A stretch of DNA of 64,000 nucleotides from Scatophagus argus (Eukaryota; Chordata; Actinopteri; Scatophagidae), in assembly GCF_020382885.2 (NCBI RefSeq), contig NC_058499.1, positions 20,569,872 to 20,633,871 of the forward strand, in the 5' to 3' direction. The notes beneath the pieces are model-generated. The model searched no databases, had not been told where the DNA came from, and saw only the letters and a program-made list of their open reading frames with translations. Position numbers and translations under genes: made by a program. Positions 1 to 13,451 of the stretch are shown in pieces. How positions within the stretch are numbered: the first letter of the stretch is position 1; each line of letters opens with the position of its first letter.

Positions 1-283
1 AGAAGTCAGGGTTTGAGGTTGAGCATTGGAAGGAAACTGTGGAGGCGGCATCTTCAGTCATTTATCAGCCTCTGCTTTGTAGCATGTAAACAGCATTTCA
101 AATTCAGAGAGTGCACAGATAATGAGGTGCAGGCCACTGGAGGCAAAAGCAACAAAAGTCCACTGAAATACATGAAAAGCAGGTCATGCATCTATTTTCC
201 TGTATTTATTCTCTAAATGTTCTCAGCTACATTTGCATAAAAGTATGCAGGTCTTACTTTAATACTGACATGAGCTAATGTAC

Positions 284-3200
284 CTCTTTAGCATCTCTGA
301 TCTTGATGAGGAAGGTCTGCAGCTCCAGAGTCTCCACAAAAAGAGCCCTGCAGACAGCTTGGTAGTGCTCTGGAGCTAAGGTAGGGTTGGCCAGCCGAGT
401 CGCACACAGCGCCATCACCTGACGGAATGTACACACCGGCTTTATCACCCCCTCCTGCAGCTGCTCCTCCTCCAACTCCTCTTCCTCCTCTTCCTGGCCA
501 CTGTACCCTTCATCTGTTGTACCGTTCCTGGCAGCTTCTCCGCCCTGGTCCCCCCCTGCCATGCGCTCGATGAGGCGCTCCAGCTGCGGGCTGAGCTCCC
601 GCTCCTCGCTGTCGTCCAGCCCCCAGTCCAGAGCTCGGTAGATGGCCACACCCAGCGACTGGACCAGCTGAAGGGGTGGATGAGGAGGCAACAGTAAATA
701 GGCTGTCTTATATCAATTTCTCACACACAAGTTTGTCCAAATCCAGTAAAACACCCAAATGGATGCAAACTAATCCACTATAACAGTTTTTGGTGTACTG
801 GCAGCAGTTAACAGTAATTTTGCTTCATAACTCATCATCTCTCAACCTCAACAGTAAGCATTGCACAAGAGATTACAGAGAGAAAAACTTTTAAATTAAC
901 ATAAAGGGAATTTACAAGACTCACTGGAAAGCCTGAATTCCAGGTGACCTCAATTAAATTCTATAGTGAAATGACAGTGAAGCAATTTGTGCTTCTTCCT
1001 TCTGTCTCACCTGACGCTCTGCAGCGCGTGGAAGACGAGGCTCGTCACCGTCATCTGAAGGGACAAAGGAGCGGATACACGACCAGTTAGGACAATTCTG
1101 GGAGATTTTGTACTTTTATTTGACAAAACCTCTGAGGTTAATTCACTTTAGCCCATTTTCAAACAACATGAATGTTAATATTAGTTTTTCAAACTTCTAA
1201 AAATTAGTCTAAATTCAATAAAAAATGTGTTTATGGAATACTTATAAAGTAGTGATATACGATACACACAATGAAAAAAGTTATAGAGAACAATGTAAAA
1301 TACTCAAAAAAGAAAGGAAATGTTTATGCAATAAAGAATCTAAAAATAAAACAAATGCCTGACAACCAATGTTTTCTGTTTCTCTAACTAATCGTTAGTC
1401 ATGAAAAATCGTTCTTTAAAAACTTGTTGGCTAAATATCGGTCTACTATAGGGCCAGATGAAACTTTCAGCGGTCATCATGCTCTGGCGTTTGAAGTGAC
1501 TAGACTGGTTTTTCTCCAGAGATCAAAATAAATGAGTTCATCTATTTTTATATAAAGATTGTGTTTTGGGATATTAAGCTGGTCTTATCTGACAGTTCCC
1601 ATCTTTTTTACCTAATAGAAGTTCATTTTCTTATCCCAGGAAAGCAGAATAATGGTGTGAGTCTAATCAAATGGTCTTAAAAACTATTTGTATTATTGTT
1701 CATTTTGCAGATTACACAGTTCCTGTGAACTGCTGATATGTTTTACTAAACCTCAGAAGCATTTTGTTCTGATTTGTCCGAGGTTTTTCTTATCGAGCCC
1801 CTGATTCTGCTGCCATGTAAGAGAATTACTTCTCTGTCACTTTAAAACTCTAATCCAAATTTTAATTGGAAAGTTTGATTTGAATCGTTTTTATCTTACA
1901 CTGGACATGATTCGGAACGTTTTCTTCCTGTCGAAACAGTTAAAGCCTTGTTAAAATTTCTTGAAGCACTGAGTTTCAATCAGTTTCATATGAAAGGGAG
2001 CATTTGGGAAACCACAATAACAGACCGGGGACAGCCCAGGTAACTAGCAAAACTAAAGCTTTTAACAGCTGGCACTCTCAGCAGTGATTTTAAAAGAAGA
2101 TATTTAAACTCTAAACTAAAACTTAAACTATACTAAATTTGATTCGTCACTTCCTGTTGTTGGAGAGACACACGGACATATTTCTTAAAAATGCAGTCAG
2201 GGGCACCTTTAAACAAAAAAGAGGAATGCTTCCAAGAGGAAAACCCAATATGTCTCATTAACAGTCATGCTGTGAACTTTATGGCAATTATAAAAAACTA
2301 AGTCAGCCTGTTTTCCACTCAGTAAATCAAATGTGTTCCTCCATATGTCCCACAGTCATAACTTGGCCATGTGCTATTGTGTCGCAGCCAGGTTTGGAGT
2401 GCATGTGTGTGTGTGTTTGTGTGTTTGTGTGTGTGTGCTTGTGTGTGTGAGTAAAAAAGCTCTTTCTTCAAGCTCGGATGTCAGTAATGACACCCGAGAG
2501 GCCTGAAACTCCTCGATCAGCAGCTCTCACTGCAGAGAAACAGGAGAACGGACAGACAAGAGAAGCAGGAGACAAGACAGAGAGAGAGAGAGAGAAACTG
2601 TGGACACAGTTTCACACAGATCAGGGAAAAGAGAGACAGATGAAAGGAGTGAAAGATAAAGCAATACAAAGATGAGAGAGATCAGCAGAAAAAAAATGAG
2701 GAACAGACAGCAGAGGGATGGTTGTGGTGAAGGGCGTATGCCGGCCTGCCACAGCATCCTCCCCTGTCAATACCAAAGTGCCGAGAGCAGGACAAGGACC
2801 TCAGACAGACAGAGCGTCACTCTGTTCCCCATGTGAGCACAGACTCTGCTTCAGTCTGCAACAAAAGACAGCAACCGACACAGAGGGAGAGCAAAGAAAC
2901 TCTATTATGATGCCCTTCTCACAGGAGTGAGATAACATGAACCCCTGCAAACCCGTCAGACAGGTTTAAATAATGTGCAGCTGGGGACATGTAACCTATG
3001 ATACCTCCGCCGCTTTCCCACAGTTATGGGTCAGTCAACACAAAAGAGAGGGATTGAATCTGCGACAAAAGCACATCCAAGAGCCCTCAAGCTTAAATGT
3101 TGGAAAACACAATAACCCAGTTAGCCATATGGACAGAGACAGGATGTTACGTGTTCCTGTACTGAGTTGCAGTGCTTTTTGAGCCACAGAATAGCCGTTT

Positions 3201-6200
3201 TGACAATAAAACAAACTAAATACATCTAACAACAACCTTAACAAGTTATGAGCTAATTGAAATGGAAATAGGATACTTCTGGGAATGCTGGTCCTGATAG
3301 GCTACAACATGACAGGGGACAACAAGATCACATTAGCAGCTCTGTGAGACCATATTAAAGCAAATCAAACTGTTCTGGAACAAGGCAAACTTGGTAGTGG
3401 TTGTCATGCTAACATATCCATTGCTAATTATCACTGTGGCTAATTGCCACTAGCAGTGAGCGAACACAGGACCAGTGGTCTACAGCCACGCTAACAACTT
3501 TGTGAAGCTAAATGTTTCAGTCAGTGTGGTGACAAGGACAATATTAACATGACAATGTTTAGCAGCTCTAATGTTTACCATGGTCCTTGTTTTAATTTAA
3601 TCCACCGGAGTGCTAGGCTTTGCAGTCTGTGTCCAAATAGTTTCCCACTTGCTCTGTAGTGCACTGTGTTTTATTTGACTGAGGGTGGGATTAGTGTAGT
3701 GTCTTAAAATACTCTCACAGTGGAATAAAAACCTTTACACAATGTACTATGTCACATAATGGAGATGAAAATATGAAAAATTATAGTTGGAAGACACTGT
3801 GCCTGAAGAAAAATGATGAAATCCCACACAGCCACAAAGCACAGCTGAGGCTGCTGGGAACGTCACTGGCTTGGTGATACATGGTCATGAACTACAATAC
3901 TTCACATGTTCAAACTGTGACCCAAAGATGGTGCTAAATGAAAAATCACCAGAGGAAATGTACCAAGTTTAATCCATCCAATAGTAGAAGAGAACTGACA
4001 GACCAACCACACCTGGAGCAAAGCAGCGAGCATTGCTAGAGACAGGGACGATTTCTGATCAAATGTTTAAATGCGCCAACTCGACAATCTTCTGTCCCTT
4101 CCCAGTATCCACCACACCCCACAGTGTTGCTGCTTATTAGTTTCAAGCCACGCATAATTTATTTAAGCTAAAGAAAATATTCTGTCCTGAAACCCTGTCA
4201 ACCGCCCCCTACACACAAGCTCGTAGACACTAACACGCGCACTCTCCCAAGAAGAACTTTGCCATCTGTTGCCATGGTAATAAGGTCTGGGAGACCAAAT
4301 TCAAGGAAACCACAAAGTGACAGAGAAAGAAAACTGGGCTGGGAAGAGAGCCAGTTATAAATGAATAAAAGAGACAGAAAGAGTGGAAAGAAATAAGAAA
4401 AATAAACTAGTGAAGCAGGAACTGAACACTTTAATCACCTGGAACCATCTTCCTCTCTGCATGTCATGTGTAGCAGGGTGCAGCATTTGAACTTCGAGCT
4501 ACATGTCAAGCATATCAGGCCGAAGTTGACCTTTGCACACATTTTTATATCATAAGTCAATTTATGGCAGGAGGGCAATAATCAAGACGGATAAAATTAA
4601 CTAAACTAACAGCCTCTTTATATGGAGGTGATTTCTAAAAAAGGAAAAACTAATGGAAGCAACCTTGCAAATCAACTTTTCAGGAGTCCTGTGTGATGCA
4701 GCAGCAACTATGTAGTCAGCGAGATAAAAACTGCTTTCCGTCCTTCATCTTGGAAAAAAAAAAAGCAACTGACTTTGGGTGATGCAAGCATTTGATCCAA
4801 CATGTGCCTGGACTTTGACTTCCTGCTGGCATATCAGTGAATCACTGATAACCTCTCCCATCAGCCGTATCCTGAGGAGCCCTTCAGCAGCCTTCACATA
4901 AAATCTCTAAAGCAGCTTCACTTCAAACTGAGAAATTAGTGCATTCCTGAAGTTCTTCTGAATCTCATCCCTCACTCTCTATGCTTATTGATTACAGATT
5001 AAGATGCAGCCCAGTCAATGCAGGAGGAAGACATCCACAGTTTAGCAGATGACAGATCAGCAGCTTTTCAGCCCCTCATACTGTACACAGACATTCTCAG
5101 AGCACTGTGGTATATGGGACATTGCAGCTGCAGTGAAACAATCAGTTCTTATGGGGGACAATATGATTTCCATTAGACCGTCTTAATAATAAATATATGA
5201 ATGAGGATAAAGGCACTGTGCCATTTAAGTGATTCTGGCTCACATAAAGGCAGTGCTGCATTTGCAGCGGAACGAGTGGTGCAAAGGCATGTAGCTGATC
5301 CACGGTCTGAATGGTTCAGCACATGTGATCATAGCATGAAATACAGTTTTATGGCCACTGTTACTTTTTAAAGGTAATATTTTCAAAAATTGTGATGCAG
5401 AGGGGCAGTGAAAAGATAAAGACAGATGCCTGCTGTGCTTCACTCTGACGGCCAATGAGAGCCATTGCTTTTGCCTCCACTGAGTGAAGGCCTGTTGGCT
5501 GTGACTTTGGGTTTTTAGTGATGGAACTGTGAAACTGGACATGCTTGTCATCATAGAAGTAGGTAGTGATGTTCATTGCTACTTCAGTAACAATCTGCTG
5601 CCTAGACAGATTTGTTGTTTTCTTATTCTGTGATGCAATGGTACCTTTAAGTAATACCTCAGCCAGATGTAAGCTATTTCATTGAGGCAATGGTCTTTTA
5701 CAGTTGCTTCTTATTAGATATCATTTCATGTTTGAGAAATTTGGGTCCTTTTATAAGTGAAAAATAATTCATCATAAAAAACAAAACTGTATATGAGACC
5801 AGACCCAGTTACTGTTAGTGTTACCAAATCATTTTACTGGTATCAACTTTGACAGAAAGAATCTGTGTCTGGTTTTCTTTGACTTCCTGGTTTTTATTAT
5901 GTATGAATACTGGCTTTTTAAAATTATTTGAATCCATGAATGACTGTAAGGATGCCGTTAAATGTCTGGAGATGAACGCTTTGTAACTCAGCGATGCTGA
6001 GCATGAAAAAAGTTTCCCTCGGATGACAATAAAGTTTATCCTATCTTAGCGACAAAAGTAGCAAGAGCGGCACAGTTTCTCAACATGAGAAAGTTCCTCA
6101 TGGGCAGAGGAGCCCTCTCTAAGTTTCCTCAAAGTGATGTATTGATTTATTTTTCATTAATAAAAATACATCTTTAATTGATTAGAAAGTTTTACAGCAG

Positions 6201-8871
6201 TGCTTAGCTTCTTCAGTGAGAATACTGCAACGCGGTTTTGCTGTGAAGCACCAGAAACGTTTTGTGCACTAAGAAACCTCACCCGACTTTCCACTAGCTC
6301 GGACGTGAGGGGAAATTCCTGCCTTACGTGAGCTGATTGCAGTGCTGTGATTCAGAGTGAAGTCAGATAGTTATATAATTTAGTTTATGAGCATTTGCTA
6401 CAGCGTTACCTGCTAATAAGAAAGACAACGTAAATTCTGAGAGGACATATTTAATTTAGTTTATACTATTGGCCTTTTTGTTATTTTGGTTGAATTTTAT
6501 TTCATTTTTGAACATTTCCTTCTTATTTTATGGCTGTGGGTTAGTTTTTGTTATTTTTTGTTTTTAGAAAGAAAGAAGTGAATGATAACCAGGGTAAAAA
6601 CGAGCAACACCACAGCAGCAGTGGTCACAGAGACCACTAGAGCTGCAATGAGTTAGTTGATGAGTTGATTAGTCAGTCACCTACAGTTCTGATAACAGCG
6701 TAAATGTTTCGGACAGACTCACTACAAAAGACTCACTTCATGCCCTTTAAGGGATTTGCACCACTCTTTGTATATGGACTGTGTTTTATGGATCAGTTGA
6801 GCGTAAACCAACACGGGCTATGAGGATAAACAACTGAGCTAATGAGCACTGAAGATCTCCTCAGTAGGAGCTGAGGACTAATGATCACAGCAACTGTTAA
6901 ATGGCTAACCTTCCCGACCCGCACCCCGTCGGTCCATGTGGGGCATCCCATCAAACTGAGGAACACTTCAGAGTCACTATAGCCTGAGCAGAATACAATT
7001 ATGATTACAATTTCACCTATACAATATGTGATGGACAGCAGATCCCTGGGAGTGAAGTTTACATCTACGTCTTCTGTTTAACAAAGCATGATTTTGCAGT
7101 CACCTAATGACAATAGTTTAAGACTGCTGTCATGTTGTTGTCGGGCAACGAGCATCAAGCATCTCCTGGAGACAACCTGGAAACTTTTCCTGTTAGATTC
7201 CTTAACAGGTGCTAAACAACTGTTACAAGGCATAACAGCAACACAAATGTGACAATTTGTTACACAGTGAATAAGAGCTGACACAATCCTTTTTCACTGA
7301 GGTGTGGGGACTCACATTCCTGCTTAACGTCTGTTTAGGTCTTCTGTGGCCTCTTACACACACAGGCTTTAATATTGTGGATGTATGTGGCTTTAGGTCA
7401 AAGGCACAGCAAAGGTAGTACACAATATGATCTAAGACCTTTGAGTGGCTTTCAGCATACTCAATGTAATACGTTACAAAAAATCCTTTAATAAAACATC
7501 ATTTTCTGGAAACAATGGACCTACAAATGTGGGAATATGAGGTGAAAAAGCTTAGACCTGATTTAAAAAGTGCTTCACAATTTACTGAATTTATTGTAAA
7601 GTGGCACTGAATTGGTCACCACAGGCTTGGGAATATATAGACCAAATAAAACCTCTTTAAATAAAGTTAGGCCTCAAGCGATCTCTGTGCTAGTCAAGAC
7701 TTCTGGAACGGGTTTCTGGGGCCAGTCTGCATTGAGAACATAAATACTTCGCAGCCAGTAGGATATTATGCAGGTACAGGCTTAATTCAGTGGGGAATGC
7801 AGCTAGAAGAGAGCGAGAAAGTCTTTGGGGTTCCATCCATTCTTTGAAGTCTCCAAAACAGTCTGTGCAAGGGGGAATGCTAGGGTGAAGCTGTGCTCTA
7901 TGAATTATTAATCATTTACCGGCATAGCACAAGTCATCCTTGTTGGCATCCAGAGCGCGACAAAAATACAGAGTTAGCTGTCCCAATCAACATCCAGTGT
8001 CCGTTCGTTAAAGGGCAACTCACTGTTCTCTAAAACTGTAAAGCAGTCTGGTTGAAGGTCGATTAGGCAGGAACGTAATGTTGTTAGAACGATGCGCCTG
8101 TTTCTCTCTTAAGGGCAGGAAATTCCTGTGTACCAAACTCCGTACGAAATTTGGATAATTTCGTGTGGTATTGTTTCTAATTCGAGGTTCCTGTGAGATT
8201 AAACACGATTCAATGCCTTATATGAAAAACTAGAACACACTCTTAAATCCCGTTATGATAAGACCGGACAGGCACTGTGTAGTTTAGTAAATTTCTTTAA
8301 ATTAATATTGGTCAGCTCTGTTTTATTGTCGCCCACCTCGGAGTAACGGTAGTTTATTAAAAGACAGCAGGCGGACCAGTTGGAAAAGTCGACATTTTAC
8401 TAAAACCGAATTGGAAAAGGGCTCCGAACATGCCCAACATTGTCAATCTGGAAGCGATAACTTAATTTACTTTTTAGAATTTAGTTCTCATCCTCAAGTT
8501 TTATTTCGGAGCTATAGCAAGCAATGGACAGTTGCAGAGGGAAGTTGGGGGCATCAGCAGTCAGTTACCCTACCGTTGTGTCTTGGCTCGTGCTGTAACG
8601 ACACGGTTCCGTCCCTGTGCAGGAGAATGGAGGACGGGTCCTTCACCCGGCTGACTCTGGCTGTCGGCGGGCGGGGCACTCTCAGCCCGCTGCAGCACTG
8701 GTAGCACACCGCCCATGCCTGCTCCTCGTTGATGGGCTGCTCGTAGGACTTCAGCACCTCTTCCAGAGACAGTTCCCGGGGCTCGGCCAGGTCCCGCGTC
8801 TCTCCGCGGTCCGTGGGGGCGGTTACCCGTGAGTCCCCGTCCTCGGCGGTTCTGGTGGTGGATCTGGCCAT
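284..8871 (-). CDS. spire2: Spire2 actin nucleation factor, N-terminal part (3 exons, partial)
   Basis: Coding exons on the minus strand are 8871-8574, 1054-1011 and 667-284. Phases agree (298 + 44 + 384 nt), giving 242 residues before the window edge. Donors are ACG|GTAGGG, CAG|GTGAGA and GAG|GTACAT; acceptors are CTTCAG at both internal exons. Spire proteins nucleate actin filaments and work with formins in vesicle transport and oocyte polarity. The visible part is the KIND domain, which binds the formin tail. It opens with LSLEEVLKSYEQPINEEQAW (about residues 34-53) and continues in exon 3 with LVQSLGVAIYRALDWGLDDS and HYQAVCRALFVETLEL. The IYRALDWGLD wording and the Glu-rich loop fit SPIRE2 better than SPIRE1, which has IYKALDYGLK as I recall it. 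I chose the ATG at 8871 because it starts MARSTTRTAEDGD shortly before the KIND domain; an in-frame ATG at 8901 is possible. WH2, Spir-box and FYVE-like regions lie beyond the left edge. Confidence 0.9.
4268..4281 (+). promoter_or_regulatory. RFX X-box-like motif in spire2 intron 1
   Basis: GTTGCCATGGTAAT matches the RFX-binding palindrome GTTGCCATGGTAAC at 13 of 14 positions. It lies deep in intron 1, so if bound it would be an intronic enhancer element. The match is strong but isolated and may be chance. Confidence 0.3.
6004..6050 (+). repeat. LINE 3' tail remnant
   Basis: The stretch TTTCCCTCGGATGACAATAA followed by AGTTTATCCTATC has the form of the 3' ends of fish CR1/L2/Rex-type LINEs (TTTCCCTCGG..ATAAAGT plus a short tandem tail). 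No coding part remains, as in a heavily 5'-truncated insertion. Confidence 0.45.
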
Positions 8872-10000
8872 GGCTGCGAAACCGACGAGCCCATCCTTCA
8901 CTCGGCAGGCACCGAGGCCATTTATGCTGTCCGCTGACTCTTCTACGGTCCCCGTTCTTTTCTCGACGTCTACCTTTCCTCAACAAGCGCAGCTGCACCT
9001 CATTAACCGCAACACAGTAAAATCAACCATTGTAAACAAAGCGCATCCGGTCCAAGTTTTCAGAAATAAAATCAGCGTTAATCAACACGTTGCGACTTTT
9101 CTGAGCAATGTGAAATATCAGAGTAAAATATAGTTGTGTAGTGAATCTAAACTGTGTGTTTTTCTTCAATGTTCTAAACAGCTCAAACCAAATTGCTGTT
9201 TTATTCAGCATGAAAAAGAATGTTTTGCCTCTATTGACAGCTGCTACTTACTGCCCTTGAGAAGAGCATTAAGTTCGCTATTGCTGGAGCCCAACTCTAA
9301 AAAACTGTTCAGGTCTAATATTGTTTCACCTCTTTAAGATATGTCACAGAAAACCGATTTACACACCAACCTCGTGCTTTCAAAGTTTTTACTGTCACAC
9401 TGTATCATATATATAGTGATTTATTTCACATACAATACAAAATGTGGCATTCAATATAACTGAGTCGAAACACTATTGAAATTCTTTCTCAGTATTTTGT
9501 AGCAATTTACAACAGCCAACAATTAGGTGCAAATAATGGCACGTCATAATAGCACTAATGGTGGTAAACATTGGTGCTATTATTTTGAAAGCAAAGTTGT
9601 TACGCTTCCGATCATGGCCTGTCTCACTCTGGCCGACTTGATTAGCTTGTTGCCTTATCTGCAAACGAGAGAGACGAATGGATCTGCGGGAAAATGTCAA
9701 TCAAGGGCCAGAGAGACAGAAACCATCCTCCCGGCTGTCGCATTATCCACCTGCTAGTAGCTGCCGAGAAGAGAGGAACAAAATAAATAAGATGTCGGAA
9801 ATACAAACTTCATGAGTCAGTTCTTACTTATGTCTACATATTCCAGAAGTGTTTAAATGGTGTGAAGCAGTGGTGGCTTCAGTAGGTCTATTCAGCTCTT
9901 CCTAAGTGAAATAATTAACCAGTTATCAATAAATATAATAGATAAATAAATATAAATAATAACATACTAGAAAAATACTCGAATACAAATGTTTTGAAAA
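8872..10000. other. spire2 upstream region
   Basis: This is the 5' flank of spire2. Up to about 9000 it is moderately GC-rich and presumably holds the 5' UTR and promoter. Beyond that it is AT-rich. Open frames of 60-110 codons occur on both strands here, but none resembles a known protein and they overlap the antisense of spire2 exon 1. Confidence 0.4.
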
Positions 10001-10009
10001 TGTTACTAA

Positions 10010-10250
10010 TATTAAAGGTATTAAAAGTTAAAAACAGTAAATTCTAACATTTGAGAAGATGAAACCATGAAATTTTGAATGAAAGAGTTGCTGATTCATT
10101 TTCCACCAGTTTAACTAATTGTTTCCGCTATTAGTTTGTAAAGTAAAGCTGTCAGATAAATGTAGTGAAGTATAAAGTGCAATATGAAGGAAGAGAAGTA
10201 CCTCAAATTTATACTTAAGTACAGTTCTTGACTAAATGTACCTGCAACAT
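10010..10250. repeat. Degenerate MITE-like repeat (TACTTAAGTA family), copy 1
   Basis: It contains GCTGTCAGATAAATGTAGTG and ends with CTTAAGTACAGTTCTTGACT, wording shared with copies at 12250-12330 and 15080-15150. I recognise this as a widespread short palindromic repeat of fish genomes that usually ends in CCACCACTG. Boundaries are approximate and no transposase is encoded. Confidence 0.5.
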
Positions 10251-11539
10251 CTGATGCTAAATGGTAGACTGTTGTGTTGGGGGTGCCAGCTTAGTAAGGG
10301 AGCGGAGAGCTGAGCCAGCATATGTTTACGGTGGTGACAAAAAACGTAACACGAAGCAGATCAACAGAACAGAAGACTTGATGTTATCATCCAGGCTGCC
10401 ATCACCACAGCTGGGAGGTGGAGCCACAGCTAAGTCTGCTCCAAAACAGTGATTTTTGTTTACACTACAAATATAATAGAATTTTTCTAAAACTATGCTG
10501 TCACTTGCTAATTCAATTTCTTCTAGTGTTCACATTAGTGACTCAAAGAATCATTGTTTTGTTTAGAGCATATTAAACATATTCTCACCCAGCTCTACCC
10601 AGGCCTCTTCTCCTTCAGAAACCATGTTGGTGCCATCACAGATGCTACATACATGTTTTCTACAGTCAAAGGAACACTTAAAAGCCCTGAAGAGCTTTGG
10701 TGAGGTGCATTGAGAAACTTTATTTTCTGCATACAAATTGTGTTCGCATATAAAGTTGAGAACGAACACAGGGTTTCAGAGAATGATACAAGCTATAGTT
10801 TCTGTTCTCAACAGTAAAAACATGGCTGGTTTTACATGCCAAATTAGAGCCAACTTACTCTTGTCAAGTTCCATTGTGGTCCATGCTTTCCTATTTCTCA
10901 ATGTCCCAAAAGACAGTCACACATGTAAAAGCATCTTAACTTTAAATTACATTAAGTGGCTGTGTGGGTAAAAGCAGAAACAAATAACTAAATAAAAATA
11001 TAAAGGCTCACAAATTCCAGAAACATCCACATTACATAAACTGCTTTTTATCTGAATGTGATGCCCACACCCCAGCCTCTTCTGAGGTGAGAGTCTTTTT
11101 ACATTAATGTGAGGAGTTCAATAATATTACTTCATAGCCACTGAAAATGCTGGATTCTGATTGGTTGAAAAGTGTATAGTGTACTGTGTTACCCCTAACC
11201 TTTTAGTGAATCCCCTGCATTTCTCTTCCCATATTGAGAAATATGAGTAGCAAATCCTTGAATCTAAAAAAACACGTTACATGAATAAAGGTTGTTGCAG
11301 ATCTCTTGTAAAATAACATCTGTGGCTCCTCCTCCTTGTAAGAATACAAAGGTATCGGTTATAGTTTTTTATTCATTCTTTGGATCATAGCAGTGGTGAA
11401 GACATAACAGAACATGAGGGATTTGAAGACAACACAAAAGTCCCTGGTCAGACTCAAACCTGTGATGTTGTCTTTCACCCATTAGCCACAGGGTTAGGTT
11501 CTGATGCTTATTTTAAATAAATGTAGCACTGCAGCAGTT
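10251..11539. other. Intergenic DNA, no gene seen
   Basis: AT-rich single-copy-looking sequence. A few ORFs of 60-77 codons have no recognisable motif and no splice context. Nothing else is visible. Confidence 0.4.
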
Positions 11540-12330
11540 ACTTCATTACAAGTAAAAGTTCTACATACAGAGTATCGAAATGAATTTAAAGCTAGGAAAA
11601 AGTAATCATGAGGCAGAATCAATTCCTCTTATGTATTATGTTGTATTTATTGATTATCATTACTGATGTAGTGAGGGGCACGCAGCATTTCAAAGAAATC
11701 GTTTGAATCACTGTTAAAATGCAACTGGTTACTTGCATTACTGGCAGTACGTCTATAAGTTGAGTATAGTGTAATCGAGATCTGAGTAAAGTAACTACAG
11801 ACTTTAGTTTAGAAATATAAGGGACAGGCCTGTCAAAGACATCACATTTTCATTATGGCTAAAGGCTTTATGATATCGATTATAGGTGCAATGTGTATAG
11901 AAAATCAGAAAAGAAAGAAATGCTGTCAGCTAAATTCACCTTTAATTTAGTTTATTGTGCGTTTTGTCGCTTTTTTGGCAAATGAATTATAGTCAAAATG
12001 TGAGTGAGGTGAGGTGGAGAGAGAGAGTGTAACCATAACTATACAGAACTCAAAAAGAACAATTACACGAAATGTTTATAATGAAAAGACCTTGGACTAA
12101 CAGCTGTGCTCGACTATTTATCAAATATGTATAACTAATACAATATGAATATTTCCTATTTTAATATCACCGTCGTCATCAATACTGATATATTGAGTCA
12201 ATAAGAGAGTCAAAAACATAAAGAAACATCACACAGACACGCTGAAGAAAAGTGAATGCACCTCAAAACTGTACTTAAGTACAGTACTTGAGTAGGTCTA
12301 CAGTATTTAATCATATTCCACTACCACTGA
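11540..12330. repeat. Degenerate MITE-like repeat, copy 2
   Basis: The left part (about 11540-11600) carries AGCAGTTACTTCATTACAAG, followed by AAAAGTTCTACAT. The right end (12258-12330) carries GTACTTAAGTACAGTACTTG and then CCACTACCACTGA, the usual terminal wording of this family. The middle is diverged or interrupted. It is non-coding. Confidence 0.5.
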
Positions 12331-13424
12331 TTTTGTGCTTGCTCATATCATGTGTGTATTTATTTGTGCACAGTGTGTATTTATGACATTATATTACTCT
12401 CAGATACATAAAGTGCTCAGTGAGTGTATGTCCCAAAGACACAGGATGTGTCATTATAAATGTACAAAATATTATATATACTGTATATGTAATTGTACGG
12501 GAAAAAATACATCGAGTAATTATGGGCAGTCCGTGTGAATTCTGCGAGAGGCTAATGGTCTGTACTTCAAGTTTTTTTTGTTATTTACTACAGAAGCTTT
12601 TCTTACAGGTTCCTTCCTCAATCAATTTTAGTTTACATTAGAAGACACATACAACAAATATTAAATGAGTCTAATACTAGACTCAGCCAACAGGTGGCAC
12701 CCAAACCTAAAGCAGAAAACCTAGTGATCATCATCATCATCATCACTGACATTGTGAAGTCAGGTTCGTAGCCACACTGCAGCCACAGGTTAAGTTGTTC
12801 TTCATGAAATCAGTCTCAACTCTGTTCAAAACACTGAAAATCCTACAGTTAAAAACACAATGTCTTGATCTTGTTTATTTCTTTCCACTTAGAAATAGCT
12901 CAAACAGCACACTGTTGAAGTTGTTTGACCATATTTCAGTCCCAGAATGAGTTAGAAAAGTTGAAACGCTTTGGCTTGTTACCCCTCACATATACCCGTC
13001 CCCATGATGTCTCTGAGGCCACTTGCTTCAGAAGAGGCAAAGCCGTTTGTCGTCTTACAAAAGGGAAAAAATTTAAAGCAGGACTTGACTTTTCTTTTCT
13101 TTTTTCACTCCCTTAATCATCTTGTGATAACTTCGACTGTCTTGTGTGCCACATGGGAGGTGTCCAAAAACTGTTTGGAATCAACTGCTTCATACAACTT
13201 CACATCAAATAATACACTTTACATTACTGTTCATTTATTTCCCAAAGTATGCATGTTTCCACCTCACCTCAGTACAAATTGAGCTTGGAGGGACAGGAAC
13301 TTTATCTGAGTTCTGCTCAGCTCTCTCTTTTCAATACTGCCGAACAGATTTTGACAGGGGTGGAATACCTGACAGGCCAGTGTGCAGTCCAACACTCTGG
13401 CCACTGTAAAACCCATCCATTTCT

Positions 13425-13451
13425 GCACACACACACACACACACACACACT
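13425..13451. repeat. (AC)n microsatellite
   Basis: An uninterrupted AC dinucleotide run of about 13 units. It creates spurious open frames on both strands. Confidence 0.9.

Larger units (their letters stand above)
1055..8573 (-). other. spire2 intron 1 (7.5 kb)
   Basis: This large first intron separates the start exon from a 44-nt exon. It is AT-rich and I see no further exon in it. It holds an imperfect (GT)n tract near 2405-2450, a short LINE 3' tail near 6004-6050 and an RFX-like palindrome at 4268-4281. Long first introns often carry enhancers, but nothing beyond these motifs is visible. The smaller second intron (668-1010) shows no feature. Confidence 0.7.

Noticed and set aside
668..691. 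ATG start (MPPHPP) of the minus-strand frame ending at 275
   Set aside because: It lies in the intron before the CTTCAG acceptor of spire2 exon 3. The true protein continues from upstream exons, so this is not a start codon.
8411..9133. Plus-strand frames of 70-106 codons over spire2 exon 1
   Set aside because: They are antisense shadows of a GC-rich coding exon and show no family motif.
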